Assembly (NCBI GenBank): GCA_016783455.1
Contig: JADHWN010000001.1
Coordinates: forward strand, 1-41,929
DNA from: Candidatus Bathyarchaeota archaeon
GTDB taxonomy: Archaea > Thermoproteota > Bathyarchaeia > TCS64
Length of the DNA stretch: 41,929 nucleotides
Direction: 5' to 3'
Part shown: positions 8,311 to 15,038 of the stretch, one piece after another
How the letters are laid out: every line of letters starts with the position of its first letter
Numbering within the stretch: position 1 is the stretch's first letter
Program-made: the position numbers and the translations under genes
The notes under the pieces: generated by a model
Told to the model about the DNA's origin: nothing
The model's database searches: none
Seen by the model: only the letters and a program-made list of their open reading frames with translations

Positions 8311-8423
8311 ATGCCTAAGAGGACCAAGAGGTACAACACGAAGACCTTCTACGAGACCACATCCTTCACGCGCGTACGAAGTTCCTGGACGAGCACCTGG
8401 GAGACCCGTGCCTCTTACACTAG
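8311..8423 (+). pseudogene. small ORF with apparent one-base frameshift
   Basis: From the ATG at 8311 (GTGAG six bases upstream) the sequence reads MPKRTKRYNTKTFYETTSF and continues with TRVR. Adding one base near 8379 would continue as KFLDEHLGDPCLLH and stop at TAG 8421-8423, making a coherent, basic 37-residue protein. Without the correction the frame runs into the antisense strand of the VOC gene. The predicted stop overlaps the VOC stop codon convergently, as real compact genes do here. It could be a broken small gene, an assembly error or chance. I do not recognise a family. Confidence 0.35.
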
Positions 8424-8782
8424 TACATGTCCTGCCAGATGGCGAACAGGTTCCCCTCGGGGTCCTCGGCCTTGGCGAACCAGCCCATGTCCTGGACCTC
8501 CCGCTTTGGGACGAGGATTCTGCCCCCAAGTGCCTCGATCTTCTTCGAAGTCTCGTCCACCGACCCTACGGAGAAGTAGAGGAGTAAGCCACGCTCTGAG
8601 GTCTTCGTCAGCCCTCCGTTTACCTGTTTTGACAGGCGTAACTCCATATCGAGAGGGGCTATCTGTATGAGCCAGTAATCGTCGACCCCTGGGGCTCTCT
8701 CGAACCTCCAGTCGAAGAGCTCCGAGTAGAACTTGATGAGGGCCTCATGGTTTTCTCCAGGTATCTCGAAGTGAGAGATCAT
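8420..8782 (-). CDS. VOC (glyoxalase/bleomycin-resistance/dioxygenase) family protein
   Basis: A 120-residue single VOC module with paired beta-alpha-beta-beta-beta units. MISHFEIPGENHEALIKFY starts the first unit and VGSVDETSKKIEALGGRIL starts the second, which ends DPEGNLFAIWQ. Members bind a metal and act as lyases, isomerases or small-molecule binders; this one resembles the 'enzyme related to lactoylglutathione lyase' group and its substrate is unknown. The first His (SHFEIP) and the terminal region fit metal ligands, but the set is not complete enough to claim activity. The start is the ATG at 8782, with GGTGA five bases upstream; the GTG at 8791 lies inside that ribosome site. Confidence 0.8.
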   Translation of the reverse strand: MISHFEIPGENHEALIKFYSELFDWRFERAPGVDDYWLIQIAPLDMELRLSKQVNGGLTKTSERGLLLYFSVGSVDETSKKIEALGGRILVPKREVQDMGWFAKAEDPEGNLFAIWQDMY

Positions 8783-8851
8783 CTGATTCACCGTGAGTTA
8801 TCTAGGGGTTGCATTTTGGGGGGGATAAGGGTATGGAGCCCCGAGCGGAGT

Positions 8852-9451
8852 TTACGTGCTTTCACCGTTCTGAGATGTCACTTCCTCGGATTCAATCTTC
8901 AAGGATTCGACGATGAGGTGCGGGATGTTACCGAGCTCCGGGAACAGGAAGGGAGTCGACCTTTTGTAGTCCAAGTATTCCTGTCCGAACCTCTCCTCGA
9001 GGTGGGACTCCTCCCTGAGTTTCACAATCGCCAAATTGATGAGCACCACCACGAGGGGAATCGTCGTCGACATGCCGATGGATCGGAACATCAATCCCAT
9101 ACCACAGGGGAGGAGGGAGTAGCCTAGTATCATCGGGTTGCGTGTGTAGGCGTATGGGCCCGTCACCACGAGCCTGCTCGTCTCGACGTCTTTCCTGGCC
9201 TCCCCCCAGGGGAGGCCGAGGCCTCTCCTGTAGAGCATCTTTGTTGACCTGATTCCCATCTTCAACCCGACGTAGAAGACCGTGAATCCGATGAGGAGGT
9301 TGACGGGGAAGGGAGGGAACGCAGGCAGTGAAAACAGCTGGTCGACCCAGCTCCCCGTGACATAGGTGACGATGGGGACGACGACGAAGATCATCATGTA
9401 GACCATGAGCTGCGCCCGGGATATGGGGGGTCTCTGGGTTGTCACCTTCAC
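8852..9451 (-). CDS. ICMT/PEMT-type membrane methyltransferase
   Basis: A 199-residue integral membrane protein of the isoprenylcysteine carboxyl methyltransferase / phospholipid methyltransferase superfamily. Hydrophobic helices lie near residues 14-34, 47-65, 100-122 and 124-145. The SAM-binding hallmark LVVTGPYAYTRNPMILGYSL is present, followed by the C-terminal EESHLEERFGQEYLDYKRS(T)P motif that completes the cofactor site. Archaeal members have unknown acceptors, plausibly lipids or isoprenoids. The GTG start at 9451 has GGGGTG just upstream. It lies 17 bases downstream of the B12 radical SAM gene on the same strand and is very likely co-transcribed with it, so both may modify the same molecule. 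Confidence 0.8.
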   Translation of the reverse strand: MKVTTQRPPISRAQLMVYMMIFVVVPIVTYVTGSWVDQLFSLPAFPPFPVNLLIGFTVFYVGLKMGIRSTKMLYRRGLGLPWGEARKDVETSRLVVTGPYAYTRNPMILGYSLLPCGMGLMFRSIGMSTTIPLVVVLINLAIVKLREESHLEERFGQEYLDYKRSTPFLFPELGNIPHLIVESLKIESEEVTSQNGEST

Positions 9452-9468
9452 GCACCCCGATCATACGT

Positions 9469-10908
9469 CTACGGGAACAGGCTCCTCAGGTTTGCCAGTA
9501 TCGCCTGCTTCGCCATGTACCTGTAGGTCCTCTTAGTTATCGGGTTGCTGGAGAAGAGGGCGCTGTACCTCCGGGTCCTGGAGCCGAAGAAGGACCTGTA
9601 GCTGTTGTATATCTCCTCCTGGACCTCCTCGACGGTGAGACTCTCGGTGGGCATCACTGCGTGGATCATGTCGAAGTCACCCCAGTCGTCGCTCTCGATC
9701 CAGCCATTCTCCTTGGCGGTCTCGTAGATCTCGGTGCCGGGGAAGGGTGTGAGGACCATGAATGTGGCGATGTCCGGGTCGAGCTGGTCCGCGTACTCCC
9801 TGATCGCCCTTATGGACTCCCTGGTATCATGGCGCTCACCTATGATGAACGTGCCCTGGCTGAAAATGTCGTTGATCCTCAGCAGTTCCACAGCCTCCTT
9901 GCTAGACGACTCGTCGATGCCGTGCCTCCTAAAACCGTCCAGCGCCTCAGCGTGGGGGGTGTCGAAGCCGACGAGCATCCACGTGTTCCCCGCTCTCCTC
10001 ATCTTGGGGAGGAGGTCTCGATGGGAGACGATGTTGTCGCACCGGGCTTGGGTGAACCACGTGACCTCGTCTGAGAGGCCCCTTCCTATCAGCTCGTCGC
10101 AGAGCATGCCGGTCCACTCCCCAAGGTTCAGGTCGTCGTCTGTGAGCCAGAAGAACCTGCTGCCGTACTCCTCGTGAATGTGCTCGATCTCGTCAGCCAC
10201 CCTACTAGGTGTCTTGCTCCTCTGTCTCCCGGTCCAGAACCTCCACTGGCTGCAGTAGCTGCAGTTGTGGCTGCAGCCCCTGGATCCCTCGACGATGGCG
10301 AAGGGCTCCTCCATCTTGGCCATGAGGGCGAAGTAGTAGCCCTTCATGTGCTCCGTAACGTGGTGGTACGCCGGGTAGGGGAGGGTGTCCAGGTCGCAGA
10401 TGAGGGGGCGCTCCAGGTTGTGGCGGACTCCATCCCCCTCCCTGAAGGAGAGACCTTTCACCTCCGAGAGCGCTCCCTCTTCCCTGCATGCCTCCACGAA
10501 CTCAGCGAGCGTCTGCTCCCCCTCCCTACGGGCTACCGCGTCCACTTGGGGGAACCGGGTCAGGGTCTCCCCTGCAAGGGCGGTGAAGTGCTGGCCCCCG
10601 ACGATCGTCCGTATCTCTGGGTCTATCTCCTTGGCGATGGCTGCTGTCCGGAGGGCGTAGCCCGAGTTGCACGTGGACAGGCCGGCTGGTGCGATGATGT
10701 CGGGATGCGTGGATTTGATGCGTCTTTTAAGCATGTTCCAATCGAGTTTCTCGGCCTGTGAGTCGATGACCTCTATCGCGACGCCCTCGACCTCCCGCTC
10801 GAGGTATGCCGCAAGGCAGAGGATCCCGAATGGGGGCGGGATGTACTCCCCCATGGGGAACCAGAAGTCCTTGGGGGGCTCTACGAAGGTGACGCGCGTC
10901 TCTCCCAT
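9469..10908 (-). CDS. B12-binding radical SAM protein
   Basis: A 479-residue class B (BchE/P-methylase-like) radical SAM enzyme. Residues 1-150 form a cobalamin-binding-type Rossmann domain (PPPFGILCLAAYLE; VGGQHFTAL). A DLDTLPYPAY linker is followed by the radical SAM core, whose cluster motif CSHNCSYC holds the three [4Fe-4S] ligands (GSRGCSHNCSYCSQWRFW, near residues 208-225). A long alpha-helical C-terminal part follows (FPGTEIYETAKENGW). Family members methylate or cyclise unactivated carbons, including archaeal lipid modifications, but the substrate here cannot be read. It is the first gene of a unit with the ICMT-type methyltransferase. A CTTAAATT box lies about 40 bases upstream of the ATG. 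Confidence 0.8.
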   Translation of the reverse strand: MGETRVTFVEPPKDFWFPMGEYIPPPFGILCLAAYLEREVEGVAIEVIDSQAEKLDWNMLKRRIKSTHPDIIAPAGLSTCNSGYALRTAAIAKEIDPEIRTIVGGQHFTALAGETLTRFPQVDAVARREGEQTLAEFVEACREEGALSEVKGLSFREGDGVRHNLERPLICDLDTLPYPAYHHVTEHMKGYYFALMAKMEEPFAIVEGSRGCSHNCSYCSQWRFWTGRQRSKTPSRVADEIEHIHEEYGSRFFWLTDDDLNLGEWTGMLCDELIGRGLSDEVTWFTQARCDNIVSHRDLLPKMRRAGNTWMLVGFDTPHAEALDGFRRHGIDESSSKEAVELLRINDIFSQGTFIIGERHDTRESIRAIREYADQLDPDIATFMVLTPFPGTEIYETAKENGWIESDDWGDFDMIHAVMPTESLTVEEVQEEIYNSYRSFFGSRTRRYSALFSSNPITKRTYRYMAKQAILANLRSLFP

Positions 10909-10982
10909 GTCAGTTGCCTTTTTTGATCGGGTTGTCCTGTCCGAATTTAAGGGTGTCCTAGTTCCGGAAGGGGCGTGGAAAG

Positions 10983-10989
10983 TTTAAAT
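10983..10989 (+). promoter_or_regulatory. TATA box of tRNA-Ser
   Basis: TTTAAAT about 30 bases before the first base of the tRNA at 11016, in the divergent spacer with the radical SAM gene. Confidence 0.5.
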
Positions 10990-11045
10990 GGGCGTTACGT
11001 TGGGTATATCTCTGAGCCGGGGTCTCCTAGCCTGGCAGGGAGCTA

Positions 11046-11064
11046 ACACCGTTTGGTGGCTCAG
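11046..11064 (+). other. non-canonical tRNA intron at position 29/30 with bulge-helix-bulge
   Basis: The 19-base intron lies between tRNA positions 29 and 30, inside the anticodon stem, and not at the usual 37/38. The precursor folds into a textbook bulge-helix-bulge: outer helix CAGG/CCTG, 3-nt bulge TA^A, 4-bp central helix GAGC/GCTC, 3-nt bulge AG^G, and inner hairpin CACC-GTTT-GGTG. Cutting after the second base of each bulge gives exactly the exon ends that restore the stem. Non-canonical introns are known from Thermoproteota and are cut by the heteromeric splicing endonuclease. Confidence 0.88.
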
Positions 11065-11099
11065 GCCTGGAAAGCTAGTGTCCGTATGGACGCAAGGGT

Positions 11100-11121
11100 T
11101 CAAATCCCTTTCCCGGCGCCA
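11100..11121 (+). repeat. att-like direct repeat, left copy (within tRNA-Ser 3' end)
   Basis: The 22 bases covering the end of the T loop through CCA recur at 14271-14292 with one mismatch. The tRNA copy is functional, as expected of the attL side when an integrase recombines at a tRNA 3' end. Confidence 0.6.
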
Positions 11122-11155
11122 TCTTTTCACTTTATTCATCTAGATTCAACGCCAT

Positions 11156-11217
11156 ATAAGTAAACTTGAGCTTACATTTAGTAAAGTTTATATTAGAATA
11201 TGTATAGTAAACTTTAC
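11156..11217 (+). promoter_or_regulatory. promoter/operator with repeated GTAAA-TTTAC palindromes
   Basis: Three related palindromic sites lie in an AT-rich leader: GTAAACTTGAGCTTAC (11160-11175), TAAAGTTTA (11182-11190, merging into the TATA-like TTTATATTAG) and the perfect GTAAACTTTAC (11207-11217). They overlap the probable TATA box and transcription start of the downstream operon. They are good candidates for autoregulatory binding by the HTH protein encoded at 11622-11825. Confidence 0.5.
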
Positions 11218-11230
11218 ATTGGTGATATGA

Positions 11231-11632
11231 TTGGACGCAATGAAGCAGAAGATAATCACGGTCGTCATAGTCATGGTGATTGGGGCTCTGGTGGCTATCG
11301 GAGTAAACCTGGAAATCACGTACCTGCCCGTGGTCACCCTCCTAACGGGAGCGTTGGCCATAAGGCTCCTACGCAGGCGGGGCGAGGAGGTCCTGTACGA
11401 CGAGAGGACGGCCATCATCAACCAGAAGGCGTCTGCGGCCGCGATCGGCGCCTTCACCCTCGGGGTGACGGCCCTCGGGTGGCTGATGATGACGTGGGGC
11501 ACCACCCTCGACCCAGCGTACAAGGGGATAGGTTACGCCCTCGTCTACCTGGGCTGCGGGCTCCTGATGCTCCGAATGATATTCCATTACTACTACAGTT
11601 GGAGGCTCGGGGGCTGGGACCGTGGAGAATAG
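11231..11632 (+). CDS. DUF2178 family membrane protein
   Basis: A 133-residue membrane protein with four hydrophobic helices (about residues 8-26, 29-45, 66-86 and 96-116). A conserved cytoplasmic segment RRRGEEVLYDERTAIINQKAS lies between helices 2 and 3, typical of DUF2178. Such proteins are nearly always paired with a small HTH regulator, as here, and may sense or anchor it; the role is unproven. The TTG at 11231 is the likely start because GGTGA (11221-11225) lies five bases upstream; an ATG nine bases later is possible. It overlaps the HTH gene by 11 bases, so translation is probably coupled. Confidence 0.75.
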   Translation: MDAMKQKIITVVIVMVIGALVAIGVNLEITYLPVVTLLTGALAIRLLRRRGEEVLYDERTAIINQKASAAAIGAFTLGVTALGWLMMTWGTTLDPAYKGIGYALVYLGCGLLMLRMIFHYYYSWRLGGWDRGE

Positions 11633-11825
11633 GGTCAAGGTCTACCGGGCCATGAGGGACGTCACACAGGAGAACCTCGCGAAGGCGGTTGGTGTGTCGC
11701 GGCAGACGGTGATAGCGATAGAGAGGGGGAACTACAACCCCTCCCTGGAGCTGGCGTTCAAGATCGCCCGGTTCTTCGAGGCGGGGATCGAGGACGTGTT
11801 CATCTACGGCACCGCAGGTGATTAG
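11622..11825 (+). CDS. small XRE-type HTH transcriptional regulator
   Basis: A 67-residue protein that is essentially one helix-turn-helix domain: VYRAMRDVTQENLAKAVGVS, then RQTVIAIERGNYNPSLELAF, and an end FEAGIEDVFIY. This matches the compact YozG/HTH_3 regulators that accompany DUF2178 membrane proteins and ABC exporters. It starts at GTG 11622 inside the end of the upstream gene, and its stop codon lies within the ribosome site of the ABC ATPase gene. It probably represses the operon through the palindromes at 11156-11217 (inference). Confidence 0.85.
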   Translation: MENRVKVYRAMRDVTQENLAKAVGVSRQTVIAIERGNYNPSLELAFKIARFFEAGIEDVFIYGTAGD

Positions 11826-11826
11826 G

Positions 11827-12600
11827 ATGGATAGAGAGATCGCTGTATCCCTGAGGGGAGTCAGCAGGAGCTTCGGGGAGACTCGGGCGGTGAGTTCCCT
11901 GGACCTGGAGATCGAGAGAGGGTCCATCCACGGGCTGCTTGGCCCCAACGGCTCGGGCAAGTCCACGACCATGAAGATGGTGATGGGGCTCCTGAAGCCC
12001 GATGCAGGGGTGATCGACGTCTACGGCAAGGACCCCCAGAGGGACCCTATCGGCGTGAAGAGGATTGTCGGATATGTCCCTGAGACCCCTCGGCTCTACG
12101 AGTACCTCACCGGCTTGGAGTACCTGGACTTCGTAGCGGACGTCTACGGTGTGGACCCCGAGGTCAAGGAGGAGCGGATCTACGAGTTCCTGGACGCCTT
12201 CGGGCTCGACGGAAGGGAGAACGAGATGATAAGCGGATACAGCCACGGGATGAAGCAGAAGACCGCCCTCATCGGTGCGCTCCTCCACAGGCCTCGGCTC
12301 CTAATCCTGGACGAGCCCCTGGGTGGCCTCGATCCAAAGTCTGCGAGGATCGTGAAGGACATACTCCAGAGGCTCTCCGGGGAGGGGGTGACCACCATCT
12401 TCAGCACCCACATCATGGAGATAGCTGACGCTCTATGCGACAGGATCTCAGTCCTCTACAATGGGGAGAAGCTGGGGGAGGGCTCCCCTGCTGAGCTCCG
12501 GGAGATGGCGGGGAGGCCTAGGTCCACCCTGGAGGAGGTCTTCCTGATGCTGACTGGGGCGGACGACGTCGCCGAGATCGTTGACGCCCTGATGGGGTGA
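11827..12600 (+). CDS. ABC exporter ATP-binding protein
   Basis: A 257-residue ABC-2/CcmA-type ATPase. Walker A is GLLGPNGSGKSTTMKM near residue 38. The Q-loop region is GYVPETPRLYEYLT, the signature SGYSHGMKQK replaces LSGGQ, Walker B is RLLILDEPLGGLDP, and the H-loop is FSTHIMEIAD. It powers the permease encoded next. GGTGA at 11817-11821 lies five bases before the ATG at 11827; a GTG at 11818 would lie within that site. The stop TGA is itself part of the GGGTGA ribosome site for the permease. The substrate is unknown; antimicrobial, lipid or drug export are typical of such regulator-linked cassettes. Confidence 0.9.
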   Translation: MDREIAVSLRGVSRSFGETRAVSSLDLEIERGSIHGLLGPNGSGKSTTMKMVMGLLKPDAGVIDVYGKDPQRDPIGVKRIVGYVPETPRLYEYLTGLEYLDFVADVYGVDPEVKEERIYEFLDAFGLDGRENEMISGYSHGMKQKTALIGALLHRPRLLILDEPLGGLDPKSARIVKDILQRLSGEGVTTIFSTHIMEIADALCDRISVLYNGEKLGEGSPAELREMAGRPRSTLEEVFLMLTGADDVAEIVDALMG

Positions 12601-12604
12601 GCAG

Positions 12605-14230
12605 TTGAACCTGAGGAATGCGCTGCGCCTGGCACGGATCTTCAGCCTCTCCGCCTCGAGGGCCAAGAGTGACGATGGAGGCGCCCCCGAGGGGCTTGCC
12701 AGCAGACCGGTCACTAACCTCATAGCTTCCCCCATCGCGTTCATCCTAGCCGCAGCGTTCACCTGCCTCGTAATGGGCTCAAAGATGGACGCGTTCATCC
12801 TACAGGTCCTGGCCCTCCAGTTCAGCGTGTTCATGCCGGCGTTCACCATGTTCATGTCCATGGTCTACAGCCTGATGACCGAGTTCAGTAAGTCCGGTGA
12901 GGCCACGTCCACAGACATCGTGAACTGGCTGCCCATCCAGGCGGGGGACTTCGTGGCGGGTTCAGTATTGACAACCCTCTACTTCGTATCGCCCATGGCT
13001 TCCCTTTTACTCGGGTTCGCCTTTGGCATATCCTTTCTAGCCGGTTCCCTGGGCATCTGGGTAGTGGGGGCCTTCGTCAGTGTGCTGGGATGTATACTGG
13101 GAGCCCTGGCGCTTGAGATAGCCAGGGGGGCGTTGAACAGGGCGTCCGGCGCCTTCTCCGGGGTGGGGGGTCAGGGGGCTGTAATCCTCCGGATGGTGCT
13201 CAGCGTCGCCATCATCGTCGCAATCTCCATGATGTTCAACTTCTCCATGATGATGCGGGTTGTCGCCTGGTTCTCATCGGGGCTTGCGGGCATAAGATTC
13301 GTCCCCGTCCTCTGGCCGTCGATGATCGTCCTGGAGCAGGCCTCCGGCAACACCTACGGGGCCGCAATCTACGCGTGCTTGAGCGGGCTCCTCCTCGCCG
13401 CCGTCTACATCGCGAGCGTCAGGGTGAGAGAACTGTACTGGGCGCCCGCCCCCGTATCGCTTAAGATGAAGCCCGTTAGGATGTCCCGCAGCCGAGGGTT
13501 CCTGGGGACCTTGGGATTCGACTCCGGGGAGGCCGCCGTCATCCGTAAGGACCTGAAGTCGCTGCTCAGGAGAAGGGAGATGGCGGCTATCCTCGCCATA
13601 CCTGTGATGGTCCTCCTGATGGGATTCATGGGGACGCCCATAGACATGCTGATGGATCCCTCGGCCCCCTACGAGTCCAAGAGCACTTTCCTCTTCCAGT
13701 GCGCCTTCGCCGTCCTCGTGCTGGAGCTCCAGCTGGCCCTCAACGCAGTCGGACAGGAGAGAGAGGAGTTCATTAACCTTCTGTCGGCACCCATGGACGC
13801 AGGCCAGCTACTGAAGGCCAAAGCCTCGTCGGCCCTCTTACCGGCGTTGCCCGTCCTCGCCCTACTCTCAATTCTCGTCAGCCTCCTCGCCTCGATAGAC
13901 GCTGTGACCATGATAGCGCTGATCCTTCTCGGAGGCACCCTACTCGCGGCCGTCACCACAGTGGAGCTGGCCGTTGGAGCCAGATACGCGATATTCACGA
14001 GTAGCGGTCGAACCCGGTTCGTCACGCAGGAAGGGACAATCATAGGCATGTTGCTGGGCATGGCTACGGTCGGGGCCTCGCTGTCACCTTTTGCGCTACA
14101 CTTCATCCTGGAATACGTGAGCATCCCCATCGCCTATGTTCTCACCCTCGGGACGACATTGGTGGTTGCATGTTTTGGCCTTAGAGTTGCACGCCGGGAG
14201 CTGGAGGAGCTGTACGAGTACAACTATTGA
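12605..14230 (+). CDS. ABC exporter permease
   Basis: A 541-residue membrane protein with roughly 12 hydrophobic helices in two halves. They are separated by a hydrophilic stretch (about residues 285-320, KPVRMSRSRGFLGTLGFDSG, then EAAVIRKDLKSLLRRREM). The second-half motif IRKDLKSLLR resembles the coupling region of large ABC-2 type permeases. The TTG start at 12605 lies four bases after the GGTGA that includes the ATPase stop codon. It pairs with the preceding ATPase. The gene ends about 40 bases before the right tRNA-end repeat. The substrate cannot be inferred. Confidence 0.8.
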   Translation: MNLRNALRLARIFSLSASRAKSDDGGAPEGLASRPVTNLIASPIAFILAAAFTCLVMGSKMDAFILQVLALQFSVFMPAFTMFMSMVYSLMTEFSKSGEATSTDIVNWLPIQAGDFVAGSVLTTLYFVSPMASLLLGFAFGISFLAGSLGIWVVGAFVSVLGCILGALALEIARGALNRASGAFSGVGGQGAVILRMVLSVAIIVAISMMFNFSMMMRVVAWFSSGLAGIRFVPVLWPSMIVLEQASGNTYGAAIYACLSGLLLAAVYIASVRVRELYWAPAPVSLKMKPVRMSRSRGFLGTLGFDSGEAAVIRKDLKSLLRRREMAAILAIPVMVLLMGFMGTPIDMLMDPSAPYESKSTFLFQCAFAVLVLELQLALNAVGQEREEFINLLSAPMDAGQLLKAKASSALLPALPVLALLSILVSLLASIDAVTMIALILLGGTLLAAVTTVELAVGARYAIFTSSGRTRFVTQEGTIIGMLLGMATVGASLSPFALHFILEYVSIPIAYVLTLGTTLVVACFGLRVARRELEELYEYNY

Positions 14231-14270
14231 CCTGTTTCTCAACTCTACTTTGGTGTTTTGAAAAGAAGAG

Positions 14271-14292
14271 TCAAATCCCTGTCCCGGCGCCA
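14271..14292 (+). repeat. att-like direct repeat, right copy (orphan tRNA-Ser 3' end)
   Basis: TCAAATCCCTGTCCCGGCGC plus CA: 21 of 22 bases match 11100-11121 (T to G at the 11th base). The bases before it do not form the T stem or the rest of a tRNA, so it is an orphan fragment and not a second gene. Confidence 0.65.
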
Positions 14293-14362
14293 ATCCTTAT
14301 TTACAGAACAGATCAAGCGTTCATAACCGTTATACGAAGCTAAATGAAAGAATTTATTTGGA

Positions 14363-14770
14363 ATGTCCCAGATGAGGAAGAAGAGCTTCAGCTTCGAAGA
14401 GGAGGATCTGGAGTGGATAAACCCAATCCTCGTGGAGTGGTCCAAGGAGAACGAGGGGAAGACCCAGAGCGACCTCGTCCTGCAGCTGCTGAAGGAGCAT
14501 AGAGATAAACGACCCTCCCTCAAAGAGTCATTGGACGGAGCCACTGATTCGCTGAAGGAGAAGCTACAGGACTACTCAACCAAGTCGAAGGACTCCATGG
14601 ACGGCCTCGCGGAGAAGTCGAAGTCTGGCCTCCAGAGCATGCAGAGCAAGGTGCAGGCAGGGCGCGGGAAGATCATGGACCGAATACATAAAGTCGAGAC
14701 AGATGTCCGCACAAAAGTTGAGGATCTCAAGGCGGACAGGTCACAACCCAAGGAAGACTCCGAAGAATAG
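14363..14770 (+). CDS. small hydrophilic helical protein, function unknown
   Basis: A 135-residue soluble protein I do not recognise. Residues 1-50 contain two short helices (FSFEEEDLEWINPILVEWSK; KTQSDLVLQLLKEHRDK). Residues 55-125 are a long, highly charged amphipathic or coiled-coil region with 11-residue-like periodicity (DSLKEKL, DYSTKSKDSMDGLAEKSKSG, LQSMQSKVQ). It resembles apolipoprotein/LEA-like helical proteins or membrane- or DNA-associated scaffolds. A TTATAC box lies about 30 bases upstream of the ATG. It lies just outside the right tRNA-end repeat and could be part of the same accessory DNA. Confidence 0.6.
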   Translation: MSQMRKKSFSFEEEDLEWINPILVEWSKENEGKTQSDLVLQLLKEHRDKRPSLKESLDGATDSLKEKLQDYSTKSKDSMDGLAEKSKSGLQSMQSKVQAGRGKIMDRIHKVETDVRTKVEDLKADRSQPKEDSEE

Positions 14771-15038
14771 GCCCCACCACGTTCACTCGAGTAAGAGAAA
14801 AGCTCTCTAGTCCATTAAACGCGTATATTAGTCTGAGCGTGGCAGCATAGGGTTACATCTCGTATTCTCGGTGCCAATAACTTTTCAACATCCTCAGAGG
14901 AATGTAAGTAATTAACAATTGTTGGGACTAGGAAAAACATTCATGAGAGATAAGATGATATCATCTTTCCTAGCACCGAATCGAGAGTAACACCATTTAT
15001 ACAACAAACCCCAAAATAATCCCCATTCTGGTGTCAAC
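14771..15038. promoter_or_regulatory. AT-rich intergenic region upstream of the AOR operon
   Basis: These 268 bases hold no ORF I can support. They contain a nested inverted repeat (CTAGGAAA at 14928-14935 with TTTCCTAG at 14966-14973), a perfect 16-bp palindrome, a TATA-like TTTATA (14996-15001) and a GGTG before the ferredoxin ATG at 15039. Confidence 0.45.
14952..14967. promoter_or_regulatory. perfect 16-bp palindrome, candidate operator
   Basis: AAGATGATATCATCTT lies about 30 bases upstream of the TATA box of the ferredoxin-AOR operon. This position suits an activator or repressor dimer. The binding protein is unknown. Confidence 0.45.

Larger units (their letters stand above)
11016..11121 (+). 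tRNA. tRNA-Ser (anticodon GGA) with 19-nt intron, CCA encoded
   Basis: The acceptor stem GCCGGGG pairs with TCCCGGC (11111-11117), followed by discriminator G73 (11118) and an encoded CCA (11119-11121). The D arm is TCCT/GGGA with A14, G15, G18G19 and A21. After removal of bases 11046-11064 the anticodon stem is a perfect CTAGC/GCTAG, with loop CTGGAAA and anticodon GGA (11069-11071). The long variable arm GTCC-GTAT-GGAC (11080-11091) marks a type II tRNA; G73 and the anticodon identify it as serine, reading UCC/UCU. The T arm is AAGGG/CCCTT with loop TTCAAAT. Its 3' end is duplicated at 14271-14292. Confidence 0.92.
11122..14292 (+). mobile_element. possible tRNA-integrated element or remnant carrying an ABC-exporter cassette
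   Basis: The region is bounded by the intact tRNA-Ser 3' end and a second 22-bp copy of that end. It holds four co-directional genes (DUF2178 membrane protein, HTH regulator, ABC ATPase, ABC permease) behind one AT-rich promoter and operator region. No integrase, replication gene or intN fragment is visible, so it could be a decayed element, a satellite mobilised in trans, or a cassette left behind after deletion. The framing repeats are seen; the mobility is inference. Confidence 0.4.
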
